The notes under the pieces are model-generated. The model saw nothing but the letters and a program-made list of their open reading frames with translations, was not told the origin of the DNA and searched no databases. The position numbers and the translations under genes are program-made. Shown here one piece after another: positions 1-11,510 of a stretch of 64,000 bases of DNA. Numbering within the stretch: the first letter of the stretch is position 1; every line of letters starts with the position of its first letter. Origin of the DNA: Haliclona indistincta (taxonomy: Eukaryota; Porifera; Demospongiae; Haplosclerida; Chalinidae); the NCBI GenBank assembly GCA_964017065.1, contig OZ024792.1, positions 6,753,754 to 6,817,753 on the forward strand. The letters run 5' to 3'.

Positions 1-44
1 CTGACTATAGATTGTGGTTGTTAGCAACATGTCTATTTACTCAG

Positions 45-219
45 ACACGAGGACAGGACAAAGTTTGTCTCAATACTCCAGTCTGATCTCAAGGGCAAGC
101 TACCCACGAAGCTAGTCGAGACAGTAATCCCTACAGTACAGCAACACCTCATCACTGACCTTAAGAAAGCCATCAATGACAGACTAGCTGATCGTAGCAG
201 CAGCTTGCATCCAACATGA
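45..219 (+). CDS. 3' terminal exon of a possible START-domain lipid-transfer protein (partial)
   Basis: Only the last coding exon is inside the window. A pyrimidine-rich acceptor ending in CAG precedes base 45, and the frame stays open for 57 codons to TGA at 217-219. The peptide contains DLKGKLPTKLVETVIP followed by a helical stretch with LKKAINDR. A Pro-flanked hydrophobic segment followed by a basic C-terminal helix resembles the end of START (StAR-related lipid transfer) domains, which bind single lipids in a helix-capped cavity. The match is by feel over a short piece, so the family is tentative. The exon itself is supported by its acceptor, frame and the AATAAA about 30 bp past the stop. 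The gene converges with the alpha-galactosidase gene on the other strand. Confidence 0.4.
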
Positions 220-248
220 CATTCACCAGCAGCGCCAGTAAATAGAAC

Positions 249-254
249 AATAAA
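249..254 (+). terminator. AATAAA polyadenylation signal
   Basis: A canonical AATAAA hexamer lies 30 bp after the stop at 219 and in the gap between two convergent genes. It suits the plus-strand gene that ends here. Confidence 0.5.
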
Positions 255-437
255 ATTATTGTGTGTCAAAAATCATATTTATTTCAACTTCCTCATTCTT
301 GTTGTTGTACATCAAGAGATTCTAAACAAGACATTATTATCAGCAAGTTGCATAGTACAAGTGAAATGACTATTAGCGTTCTAACTAGCATGATGAATAA
401 AAATTCCTCAATAGGTGACCACTATAAATACAGTTGT

Positions 438-877
438 TTAATAAGATACGGTTATCTTAACCATTACGATACCAACTGCTGGGACAGTAACAGTGAAGGC
501 TTTGTCAGATATACTGATTGGTTTACCAGCAAACAGATCACGAACAGTGAAACTGTCACTCGTGATGCCGAGCTATAGAAAGAGACGCAGAGAATTCAAC
601 ACACACCAAAATGCATGCTTCATGCGCTTACTCTGACACCCTCAACAGTGAGTGTGATGGGACCATCGTCCTCATTGTCATGGAAGAAGACCACCGCTAG
701 CTCTTGGTTCACCAGAGGGCGACTCAAGATCATCGTGTTATTGACCTGTGAGACAAGACATCATGTGTGATGACACTAAATCATGGTCACTCTCTCTGTC
801 AACTGCCTTAGTGTCACTGTCTCCATAACAGTGAAGTACTAGCAGGTTCAGGAGAGCTTCAGATGTTCAAACACTCT

Positions 878-951
<74 letters not shown>

Positions 952-2516
952 CGTGTGTGTGTTCGTACCACATCAACTAGTGATCCTTGGATTCCCAGTG
1001 GGTCTTGATTCACAGCAATCACTTCACTGCATCACACACACTAAGGGACTCATCATCAAGTGAAGCGCAAGTTACCTGTTTTGTAGAATCTCTACAGACT
1101 CTAATGGAATGTTCCGAAGATCATTTGACATCAGTAGTGGCTATGTGTATGTGAATCAGTAATAACACACTTTGATGAAATACTCACTGCAGCAAAGATG
1201 GACCAGATCCCCATTTGTGCCTTCTGCTGCTCCAAATTTAGTCCACTGTTACCGACAATGATCTGCGGGGAAACAAGAACAATATCATTGACAGAGAGGC
1301 ACCCCAGCAATGCACCATGTCAGGATCGTTCCAATGTCCTGGGCCAGCGTAAGGCTGGAACTGAAGCTGACGTTGTGTGTAGAAGTTAACAATGCCCTCT
1401 ACACTCTTCCAGCTATCCTGTGTGAGCAGAACACGGTGATCACATGAAGGCTGGTCTTGCTTACTTGAATGTCATTATAGTTTCTCCAGAGATTACACGA
1501 CCTGGCAGCAATACCATAATCAATCTGAGAATTCACAGTAAGATAGTCTTAAGCTATGCTATGGATGTCTCACTGTCATTCCAGCACCGTTCCAGTAAGC
1601 AGGCCAACTACACGAGAACACTATAGGCCGGCCTGTGCTGTTGATTGCTTGCGCAACTTTACCATAGCCCATCGGCATTTCAGTAATATTAGCATTACAA
1701 CCATCCATCTTCAACATGTCTATACCCCAGTCTGCAAACGTCTGTGTATAAATGTTTAGCGACATGCAGCACGGCTGGAGATAATGTTTCTTACCTGTAC
1801 ATCCTGTTCAAGATGGTCACCACTGCCAGGATAACCAGCACATGTTTTGCTTCCATAATCTGTATAATACATGTATACATGTATTGAATACATGTATTGA
1901 TCCCATTTCAAAACAGGCTACCCTACACACACCTGTGTATATCCCCATCTTCAGTCCTTTGCTATGAACCTACAAGAACACAAGCTCAGTAGAAGCTTCA
2001 CTCACATCACCACACTACTAACTCACATAGTCTACTAGGTATTTAATTCCATGTGGAAAACGCTCTGGATCAGCTTGAAGATTTCCTTTAGAGTCTCTCT
2101 CCTTAGCTGCCCAGCAATCCTAGGTAATAAATCAGGAGTTATGTATACCTGATTGCAATGTCGACTCACATCAATGTTTATGAATTCATAGCCCTTGTCT
2201 TTGTACCCATCAGCTGCCAAATGATCAGCCATTTGCATGAAAAGCTTCTCACTAGTTTTATAGTGAATTTAAGTGCAATAGCAGACCTCTTACTTGTTAG
2301 GAGCTCACCTTATGCAGTTGCTAGGATCAGAGGCACAGTTTACGTTGCAACGAAACCGCTCCCACGCCAGCCAGCCCACTGTCACGAAACAGAATAACTT
2401 GAGATGCTGTAAGTAATGCACTCACTTGGTGGAGTCCTTGCAACGCCATTATCGAGGCTGTGAACTGGATACAGAGCAACCAAGCCAAGACAGATCGTTA
2501 ACCACTGCACCATCAT
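438..2516 (-). CDS. Alpha-galactosidase / alpha-N-acetylgalactosaminidase (GH27)
   Basis: Secreted or lysosomal glycosidase that removes terminal alpha-galactose or alpha-GalNAc. The start at 2516 gives a signal peptide ([15 protein letters not shown]) followed by [10 protein letters not shown], the usual mature start of the family. Successive exons give YEFINID joined to DCW (substrate-pocket motif, split by an intron near 2180), [20 protein letters not shown] with the nucleophile Asp (about 1720), [50 protein letters not shown], and a beta-sandwich C-terminus with [10 protein letters not shown]. The last exon runs 572 to 438 (TAA) and the one before it 745 to 632. About ten short introns are present; one holds a long GT/CA microsatellite. 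Whether it is the GLA or NAGA type cannot be decided by eye. No disruption seen in the parts read. Confidence 0.9.
879..962. repeat. (GT)n/(CA)n microsatellite in an alpha-galactosidase intron
   Basis: About 40 GT units with a few interruptions (GTGCGTGC) near the right end. On the transcript strand the tract is (AC)n and starts only a few bases after the splice donor GTACGAAC at about 968. Confidence 0.95.
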
Positions 2517-2656
2517 GACCTTAGCTGACCGCCGCCCAGTGCGTGGATTCCGTCACCGGTTCGTCGTGATTCTGTTTTCACGTTTCGCAAACGGTCCGTG
2601 TCCTGTTCTGCATGTCATGTCAGTGCACTATAAAAATAATAAAATAATAATCTTAC

Positions 2657-3419
2657 TAGCGATGTGCGTGGGCATGGTCATGCGGCCAGAAATGTCTCCA
2701 CCTTTTTTAATTCAAAAAGTGGAAATTGTCTTGCGCGACGTCTGAGTACCGTTTCAGTGGCTAAAAACCACCCAAAGGTTTCAGATACGCTGATTCCAAC
2801 TAATTATGAAATTTAAGCGGATAATTCTTGGAAACAATGCTGTTTTGCTATGATCAATCAGTGCTAGATAAAAAAAACAGCAATTTGGTAATCAAAATAA
2901 TTATTTTCATAGTCAAACAGTTTGCAATGTTAGTTAAACTTGGAGAATGCTTCTGAACAGCACTTGCAAAGATATTAGTAACAGTTTAGGTAAGTGCAAA
3001 CGTGTTCCAAAGTCGCGCGCAGCTGGAGTGTCATGCTTACTGGCCTGTTCGCCATGTACTGCAACTGGCAAATAGCTGGTATAACGTCCGTTATAGCCAT
3101 TGTTGTGGATCTGGCTGGTAGTTTGCTGCAATAAGTATGCCGAACAGGCCAGCGTAGCCCAGGCTGTCGTGTCATACTCAAGATTACTGTTTTGCACCTA
3201 TGCTACGAAGTGCGCAACAGCGCCGCTGTAACCAGGAAGCCGGCTTTGTAATGTAAATTAGTGGAGAACAAAATCACACATTAACCGCCACAAAACCCGT
3301 TGTAACTCAGCACCGATTCTAACGAAATTTAGATTTGTGTGCTGCTAAAGGTTAGCAGAAGCCACCTAAAACAACTAGTAATTGATTCAGACAGTTTAAA
3401 CATTTTAGTGCACATCGCT
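2657..3419. mobile_element. Non-autonomous hAT-like DNA transposon, 763 bp
   Basis: The left end reads TAGCGATGTGC and the right end is its reverse complement GCACATCGCT(A). The element is flanked by an identical 8-bp duplication AATCTTAC at 2649-2656 and 3420-3427. Short inverted ends starting TAG/CAG and an 8-bp target duplication are hAT hallmarks. There is no transposase ORF. The interior (about 3020-3180) contains an imperfect inverted repeat (arms share GGCCTGTTCG and TATAACG), so transcripts could fold into a long hairpin. It sits just upstream of the alpha-galactosidase start. Confidence 0.8.
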
Positions 3420-3427
3420 AATCTTAC

Positions 3428-4485
3428 GTCACTGTCTCATGAAGGCTGCTCTACAAGTAGCAAGAAGACAAGCGTCTCCCAGCAGGAATCTGTAGTGCTA
3501 TTCTGATGACTCAGTAAAGACTAGAATGTCTGCTCCTGCTTTATCAACCATGCCACTTGTGCAAAATCGCAGGCTGGTACAAATTGATTAATTGTTGCTC
3601 ATGAACTCTTAGTACCCAATACTTCATAGCTGTTTTAATGCAGACACACAACAGATCTGAATTGAGCACAAACTGTCACATGGACTTTGTACAAACTTAC
3701 AATCATGCATTTGTGTGATAAATCATCTTTAGTGTTGTTTTAACTACAAACCAGCAGTAATTTAATAGAATCTAGATGATTTAACTCTTTTGGTCACACT
3801 TTTGTTTAGATGTTTGTTTGGGTGTTGAAAAACAGGTATGTAACTGACTCTGATAATAAGCATATAATTATTCACAACCATGCAATACAGTTACCTATCA
3901 TTGTTAATAAAATTATGTAGGCTCATGAAGGTCCTGCTGCCTTTAGCAAGTACAAGCAACTTTATGCAAGCCATGCCTGCTGTCTTTCAAGTTGTTTGTC
4001 TATGTGTAAAATGTGTGCATGTTTCTTTATAGAGAAGTAAACAACATATAGTACCAACTTTGTACCAACTTATCTCCAATTATATTCGCAACAGTCAGCA
4101 CCAACTTTGTACTCAAAGGCTACCAGGTATTTTATCAGCAGTTACCTACTATACTATCCAAGTGTACTTTCAGTGTTCACAATGAGATTACATGTTTGAT
4201 TGACACGTTGGGAATTTGTAGCTCTTACTCATCACATTGTTTAAGTTATCAAGTTCACAGCAATATCAAGCTATACTTTATACCGGGAGCAAGTACTCTT
4301 CATATCTTGTAACGATAATATTTCTAGTACTATTGTGGTACAGCTGAACTAACAGTGAAAGTTTATCAAAAATCATGTGATGCTAGATGTCAGTCTGTTC
4401 CCTACAAAAGTCAGAATCTTTTAGTTGAAATCATTCAGTAAAAGCCCTACTGCAAGCCTGCGATCTCCAAGTTCAACCACCAAAG
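3428..4485. other. Intergenic region with no recognisable gene
   Basis: AT-rich sequence between the hAT-like element and the first cysteine-rich gene. No coding frame with splice support was found. It probably contains the promoter and 5' UTR of the gene starting at 4486. Confidence 0.5.
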
Positions 4486-5265
4486 ATGAAGACTGCTGTT
4501 GCTATCGTTCTGTTGACTGTTGCTGTGTGTCAAGCGACCACAGATTTCTCTAAAAATCCGACAAAAGGTATTCAGTTGATTATATATAATTATAGACATG
4601 TGCATTTAAATTTCTTTGCAGTTCTGCACAATGGGATGTGTTACAGGAACAAAGACTGCACATATCCCTTCAGGCCCTCAGTAGAGGCTGCAGAATGTTG
4701 CAATATCTTCAGAGGCTGCTCTTACTTTGAGCCAGCTAATAATCAATGCTACTTCTGCAATATTACTGAATGTGACAATGACGGTAATGTACCAATAAAT
4801 TCACATGAGTATACAGCATAATAATTATTTATAGATCATAAATACAAGTGCTACAAAGATTCAAACTGTGATACCTATGATCAGTCTGTGACAGATCCTT
4901 CTAAATGCTGCAATGGTGGCGACTGCTCATATTCTTACAACAGCCAATGCTACAAATGCGGCACAAAGAGTTGTGGTAAATTCTGTAACGAGTATAGCAA
5001 TAAACATTTTTTAATTACTACATTTGCAGGAAAACCAGCTGTGATGGGTCGTTGCTACAGAAATACTGATTGTACTAAGTTTTTCAGGTTCTCAGTAGAG
5101 GCTGCAGAGTGTTGCAACGTCTACAAAGGCTGCTCTTACTATGAGCCAGAGAATAAACAGTGCTACTTCTGTAAGATCCCAGGCTGCAGCATTAAGGTTG
5201 GTGAAAAAACTCATCATCAATCTTTGTTAAACTGAAATTTTATGCAGACGGGAAATCCGATGTGA
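4486..5265 (+). CDS. Secreted protein with three 8-cysteine repeats, family not recognised
   Basis: The first exon encodes a signal peptide (MKTAVAIVLLTVAVCQA) ending at a GT donor near 4568. Each following exon encodes one domain of about 45 residues: exon 2 (from 4622), exon 3 (about 4836-4976) and exon 4 (from about 5031). The pattern is C-Y-x3-D-C-x(~12)-CC-x(4-5)-G/D-C-S-Y-x(7-8)-C-x2-C-x(3-4)-C. Repeats 1 and 3 are very similar; repeat 2 is divergent. A donor AAG|GT near 5195 and an acceptor at 5247 give a short final exon ending TGNPM and TGA at 5263-5265; reading through instead ends at 5235. A secreted disulfide-rich role (matrix, defence or inhibitor) is only inference. It is followed by a same-strand relative at 5686. 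Confidence 0.75.
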
Positions 5266-5685
5266 ACACTGTCATGAACTTTGATGCATACATGATATGC
5301 AATACTGCATGATTACTAATGCATGACGTGTGTATGATATAAACTTCATTCATTGTTTAAAATCAAACGGGGAGTATAATTATTCTATTATCTTGGGCAA
5401 AACAACCTCTCTGCAATCTAGTTATTAACTCAGTAAAAATATTAACCACAACAGGAAATGATGCTAGACAGGTTAATGGGGGACTCCACCAAAGTTCTCA
5501 ATTAGATCACCAGTCTTGATATTCATTCACCAAAAAAACCCACAAAAGGTCGCCAGTCAGCAGCACAAAGAGGTGTAAATTGGGTTTAGGGTCTTCACCT
5601 CAAGGTCCTATAAAAGCAACTGAGCTATCAGTTCCTGAAGACTTTCTTAGCTTGCTGACATACTTTTAGCCAGTGGAGAAAATTA

Positions 5686-6447
5686 ATGATGAAGGAAATT
5701 TTGCTGCTGGTTCTAATAGGTGTTGGTATGTGCTATGGTCGCTCAGCACTCATCAGAGACAAAGGTACTTCATTGATAAATTTAAGTACATTGACAGAAT
5801 TATTTCTCTTTTCATATTATAGTTCACAATGTTAGTAGGAATGGTACTTGCTTTATGCAACCTCAATGCCCTGCTGGTGACTGTGTATTTCTGAATCAGT
5901 GTAAACCATTGGTAGCTTCAGCTGACGAGTGCTGCCAAGTCCACAAAGGATGCTCCTATCGCGACCCATACCTTGACAAATGTTTCTCTTGCAATTCCAC
6001 CGATCAAAAATGTGATCAAGGTAAGCAGTTTGACAATACCTGATTGTTGAAGGCATCTGCTATCATCTGCAGATCAGTACAAGGGAGTATGCTACCAAAG
6101 TGCTGACTGCAAGGACACGTTCCAGATTATGGTTGGACAAGAAGAATGCTGCTCAGAATTTGGAGGCTGTTCATATTCTGATCCAATATCTAAACGATGC
6201 ACCCAGTGCACGAACAATCCAAATTGCAAAGGTATATTATTACAACAGCTGCACAGCATTGTATAGTATTGATTTGTTAGCACCACCAACTCCTCCAATT
6301 TGCTACAAGAAATCGGACTGCACCTACCCCATCAGTTACACAAAGGAAGGTGAAGGGCCAGATTGCTGCAACGTAGACAGTGGGTGCTCTTTCTATGATC
6401 CGAAAACTCAGCAGTGTGCTCCTTGTGGCGATAAACCTGGATGTTGA
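5686..6447 (+). CDS. Second secreted 8-cysteine-repeat protein, paralogue of the gene at 4486
   Basis: The start at 5686 gives a signal peptide (MMKEILLLVLIGVGMCYG). Three cysteine-rich domains follow, each essentially on its own exon: one with FMQPQCPAGDC...DECCQVHKGCSY, one with CYQSADC...EECCSEFGGCSY, and one with CYKKSDC...DCCNVDSGCSF. The CC and GCS(Y/F) cores match the upstream gene. The last domain ends with CGDKPGC and TGA at 6445-6447. One-domain-per-exon structure with the same intron phase explains how the family could grow by exon duplication. Function unknown; secretion is supported by the leader and paired cysteines. Confidence 0.75.
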
Positions 6448-6762
6448 GCGGTAATGAGTGCACACAAACGTCAATCAATACAATATGTGTTTCATTCTTC
6501 AGGCTATGTTGAGCTGTTTGCTGGAACTCTTCGTGAACAATTATTCTTCTTTAGTAGTCTGTACATGTTTAGTTTTGTTATCATGTGACTGAGAAAGTGA
6601 TTATTAAATTTGAGCATAATGTAGTTTTTGATAGAAATTAATGTGATTAATCCAACCAAGATTTAATGATTTCTTTCTCTCTTTCTCTGGCTGCAACCAC
6701 GCTGGGAGGGTCTCTAGGATTGCTACCTCTGTGACAAAGAAGATACCGATCATGCTTTGTAA

Positions 6763-8865
6763 TCAAAGGGCAAACCTAAGGTCCAAGTGGTGGGCAGATT
6801 TATCAATAAGCACGAGATCAATGTTGGTATTTGAAGACATCAACACCTTAAAAAAAGCAAATAAATAGAAAAAACTATTTATATGACATACCCCTCCGAC
6901 AGACCAAGGGTCAAGGTTCCCATTAGAAAATATGATTTTAGAAGCAGCTTGAATATCTGAGAAAACAAGTATGTTATAATAAGCATTATTATGACAAGTA
7001 CACATACCACCGCCCCATAGTTGAGTCCTTGTCCAGTTGCCTCTCATAGCTACACCCCAGCGATCAGTACAGTGAGCAGAAGGATCATATGTGACCGGAG
7101 GAAACATGTCAGTCACGTTGTTAGTGAGACAAGGCAGCCTCATCTCTGTACATGCCTGGAAAAGCAACGATTAAAAAAAAAGAAGTGACGAAGTGGCGTC
7201 ACATCACCTGATAGTCCCACGCAAATGAGTCGGGACCAATGCCACACCCTGTGGGATCTGCACATTCAACAAACTGAGTAAAAATGTCAAAACACGAAGA
7301 ATCGTTTGACGATCCACTGTAAAACAACGCTACGAAACAAAAATACGAGGTAGCATAGAATTGATGTGCAGATGAAGTGACTGACCAGCAGCCTTAGCTA
7401 GTCCAGTGATAGTGTCTGGGTACTGCAGTAGGAGATGACAAGCTTCTTTTACTGGGTAGGCAGGTAGAGGAGCCAGAAAATTAGTAGGATAAGGATAGTC
7501 CATCATAGCTAGACTAGTGAACGAGTTCTTCACCCAACCAACCAGGTGATCAACCTGCACAACAAGTAGAGAGAGAGAGAGAGGGAGGGAGGGAGGGAGG
7601 GAGGAAGGGAGGGAGGGGGAGGGAGGGGGGAGGGAGGGAGGGAGGGAGGGAGGGAGGGAGGGAGGGAGGGAGGGAGGGAGAGACAGAGAGAGATAGAGAT
7701 AGAGGGATAGAGGGAGGGAGAGATAGAGGGAGAGGGACAGAGAGAGAGAGAGAGAGAGGGAGAGAGAAAGGGAGAGAGAGGGAATGAGAGAGGGAGAGAG
7801 AGAGGGAGAGAGAGGGAGAGAGAAGAAGAAATAAGGGAAGTCTAGAGACTTAAAGCGAACACATTAGCTAAACCTACTTGGTCTGCCTCCAGACTGCATG
7901 CATTGAATTCTTTCTGCAACTGTGCTATTCCTACAAAAGTATCGACAGTATAAACTTGAGTGGTATACACACGTACCCTGTGCTCCTGATTGAGCATATT
8001 CGTAAACAAGACTAAAGGCTCTTCTAGCAATGTCAGGACACGATGGATCCACATCTGCAAAGTCCTAAACAAATCGGTCTCAACATGAACGGATCATGTT
8101 AGCGCCATACCTGAGTGACTTTGGCAAAGAAAGCAGCAGGGTCGATGAGATCAGCTACGATGAGTATCGGAGCACTGGCGGCTAGACCACCATCAACAAG
8201 ATTAGGATACTTGAATCGTATATAAGCTGTCAGCATACCACCATAGCTACAATGAAATTAGGAACATAATAAAAAGTTACAGGATGTGATGGATAAACAT
8301 ACCTACCGCCAACTGCTATCACACGATTGAGACTGTACTCTTTCTTCAGATACTGTATAAGAACAGCGTAATCTGCAAGTGCCTGTTCAACGGACAGGTA
8401 TCCCATGTTTTCGGGTTTAAACGTGTCGTTGCCGAACGGCAGTGACACTCCGTAATATCGCTGAATAAAATGATCGCTGTAACATACCAGTATAACTGTA
8501 GCCATCTTCACTCACATGCTCAGCAAACACGACCAGTGCTTTGAAGGACTCAGCTAGCTCAAGGACAAATCCAGAATTGTCATAAAATTCTTCAATGCCG
8601 CCTTCGTTTCCAGTATAAAACAGCATGACGTCACTGCTACCATATTGATCTACACACATAATAGTATACTATAATAATTTTAGAGTGAAGAGGAAAGAGT
8701 GGTACCGTTTAATAGGTACTTCTGTGTAAATTGACGCGTATCCTCGTAGTCAAAATGATCAACGTATTGAGTGAACTCCATGGTCTTGTAAGGAGGGTCT
8801 GACTGCTCGCATGATCCCAGGCTAGCGAGGAATGTGGCTATAACCGCTAGTGCAAGTGCAGCCAT
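6763..8865 (-). CDS. Serine peptidase S28 (dipeptidyl peptidase 2 / prolyl carboxypeptidase type)
   Basis: Lysosomal or secreted exopeptidase cutting after proline-type residues. The start at 8865 gives a hydrophobic signal peptide and then [18 protein letters not shown], as in PRCP/DPP7. Later exons give [17 protein letters not shown] and GG-S-YGGML, where the nucleophile Ser codon is split across the intron near 8250-8305. The C-terminal part has [11 protein letters not shown] and SAHHLDLR, which carry the catalytic Asp and His of S28 enzymes. DPP7 and PRCP cannot be told apart by eye. Stop TGA at 6763-6765. One intron contains a 260-bp purine/pyrimidine tract. The start codon is only 38 bp from that of the divergent carotenoid oxygenase gene. 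Confidence 0.88.
7567..7830. repeat. Long GA/GGGA low-complexity tract in an S28 peptidase intron
   Basis: About 260 bp of nearly pure purine on the plus strand (GAGA, GGGA and AGGG units). On the transcript strand it is a pure pyrimidine tract that ends shortly before the acceptor TTGTGCAG at about 7560, forming a greatly expanded polypyrimidine tract. Confidence 0.9.
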
Positions 8866-8903
8866 TGCAAATCACGTGAACGTGTAAAATAGCTCCACCC
8901 ACA
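8866..8903. promoter_or_regulatory. 38-bp bidirectional promoter/5' region with palindromic E-box
   Basis: Only 38 bp separate the start codons of the S28 peptidase (-) and the first carotenoid oxygenase (+). The gap contains the 8-bp palindrome TCACGTGA at 8872-8879, which is the core of E-box/CLEAR-type sites bound by bHLH-Zip factors such as TFEB. The regulatory role is inferred. Confidence 0.4.
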
Positions 8904-11356
8904 ATGCTGGTAAGAAGCTACATTACGTCAATTCTTTACACTGTGTTTTGCTGCTCCAGGTTCCGATCGGCGTTGCATTAGTACTAGCTACTATTAGTGC
9001 TGTGGTGTTCAACATCCAAGCTGCCCTCATCTGTGGAACAGCACTGCTAGCAGCAATCATATGGTTTGGTAACAAACATGGAACTGAGGTGATTATGAGG
9101 TAAAACATCACCAAGTTCTTTAGTTCATGCCTTTGCAGGTGCCCAAAGAATATGAAGGACCATTGAAAAAAATTTATCAGTCTGTAGAAGAGCATCCAGA
9201 GCCAATGGAGGGAACTCTTACAGGTGCGTGATCGATCGATTGAACCCGATCTACTATAGACTGTACGCTGTGGCAGGTAATGAACTCTTGGCTGTGGTTA
9301 GGTTCCATTCCTCATTGGTTGCGTGGAAGATTTTTTCGGAGTGGTCCTGGAAAATTTGAATTGGGAGACACCAGAGTTGATCACTGGTTTGATGGTTTGG
9401 CAATGCTAATGTGCTTCAACATCAGAAATGGTAGAGCACTATAACAATTTAGCTGTGTTTAACAAGACAATAATATTGCTGTTAGGCACAGCTACCTATC
9501 AGAGCAAGTTCGTCAGAAGCGAGACATACAAGAAGTGCATGTCTGCTAACAGAATAGTAGTATCAGGATTAGGCACTGTAGCTCATCCTGATCCCTGCAA
9601 GACCATCTTTCAGAGGTACAGCCAGTGCTGCTTGCCTTCCGTAATAAGTTTCTTCCAGGACTATGTCGTTCTTCAAACAGTTCAGTCTGAACATGGAATT
9701 TGACAACACTTGGGTCGCCACGTTTCCAATGGGAGAGGACCTGGTCGTTGCTACTGAATCCGATACAATATACAGCTTTGATCCTGTCACTCTTGATACT
9801 AAAGACAAAGTGAGCGAAAAGCTGTACTGTGTTGCAAGTTGCAACCATACAAGCCTATACTGCAATGAAGAAATACTTTTGTACTACCTGATCTGTACAG
9901 ATACAGTATGTTGCTGTCAACATGGCTACAGCTCATGCTCACTATGATCCTGATGGCACTGTATATAACATGGGTAGCTCATTCAAGGGACGTCCTCACT
10001 ACAACATTATCGAGATCCCTCCCCCGGCAGACAAGACCAGTGGAGGTAACTTCAACTTATAGAATGAGAGACTAGAAAATCTTTCATTTTATCAGACAAT
10101 GGTCCGATGAGTCGTGGGAAAATAGTGTGCTCTATTCCAGCAAGACACAAGAATCGTCCGGCCTACTTTCACAGGTAATAATACTGTGAACTCAAATTGC
10201 AATACTTTGAGTCTCTGCATAGCTTTGCAATGACCGACAACTATTATGTGTTTGTGGAAATACCTTACTACTTTCACGCATTTCAAATGCTGTGGAACGC
10301 ATCAACTAACAAACCAACGCTAGACGCCATGAAATTCTACCCTAATGAAAAGGTGAGATCAAGCATTCAGTAACAATTCTAATAGCTGAATTTTTAGGCT
10401 TGGTTCTACATCGTTCAACGAGAGGATGGAGAAATACTGAAGACTCGATACGTCACTAATGGATTCACTTTCTTCCATGTTATCAATGCTTATGAAGAAA
10501 GAGGTGCAGCATCAATGTGCTGTCTTTTGAGCTAGCTGCTGTATCATGGTATTGTTTGTAGGGCATGTTGTTCTTGATTTATCTGCGTATGATTCTCATG
10601 AATATACTTTTGGAATGATGGAGAGAATCCTTCAACCCAACACAAAGGATCTTTCCAGTGTACGACGCTTTGTCCTTCCTCTGCAGCAAGACAACAAGGT
10701 GACTCAAACTGCTTGGTTGTATAGCACTTGAGTCTTGTCTATCACAGCAAACTGGAGAGAACCTAGTCCAGTTGGAGTATACGACAGCAACAGCAGTGGT
10801 TCAGGAAGATGGATCAATATACTGCACTCATGAGATACTAACTAATGGTAGGTCGGTTGGTTCATGTGCTAAAGATTGTCTTGCTGTTTTCAGGAATGGA
10901 TTTTAATCAAATAAACTACCCAAAGTATCGCGGAAAGAAATATCGATACACTTACGGTGTACGTGACTTTAATTTTGCAGATGGAGAGAAGGTGTGCATA
11001 ATTTTTTGTGTGCACTATAATTTTGGTCTAAATTTTTACACAGCTTATCAAACTTGACGTGATGACTAAGAATGAGTTGATTTGGTCTGAGAAGGATTGC
11101 TTTCCCTCAGAGCCAGTGTTTGTAGCTGCTCCTGATGCACAGGAAGAAGATGAAGGTGATGGATAGGTTGGATACTAGATGACACAGCATTGTCTTCTTT
11201 ACAGGTGTACTGGTGTCTGCTGTGATATCTGCAAAGAAAGCTCCATTCTTGCTAGTCATGGATGCCGCCACAATGAAGGAACTGGGACGAGTGGTTTTTG
11301 ATGGAGCTGAGGTGACAAGAGGTGCTCATGGCTTGTTCAGAACTGGCGAAAATTAA
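8904..11356 (+). CDS. Carotenoid oxygenase, copy 1 (BCO/RPE65 family)
   Basis: Iron-dependent cleavage of carotenoid or retinoid double bonds. ATG CTG at 8904 is followed by a tiny first intron and then a hydrophobic segment ([22 protein letters not shown]), suggesting a membrane anchor. The beta-propeller domain then shows [94 protein letters not shown] and the terminal RGAHGLF. The four His that bind Fe(II) in the family are all present (in AHAH, FHSF, FFH and AHG). About 14 short exons with conserved boundaries relative to copies 2 and 3. No frameshift seen. TAA at 11354-11356. Confidence 0.9.
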
Positions 11357-11510
11357 CACAAAACTTAAACTAGTTAACACCATTATCAACTTGCTCATTA
11401 TCCTACATGTGTGTGTACATTATAAGAATTTTAATTGTTTAATTACTAGAGCGTCATTTCGTTTGAGGGGCATTGGCTATGACAACTGACCAACCGCAAC
11501 CAACTGCAGT

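Noticed and set aside
8904..11356. Carotenoid oxygenase copy 1 as a pseudogene (extra CCC codon near 10020)
   Set aside because: The insertion is in frame (one extra proline) and all motifs stay intact.
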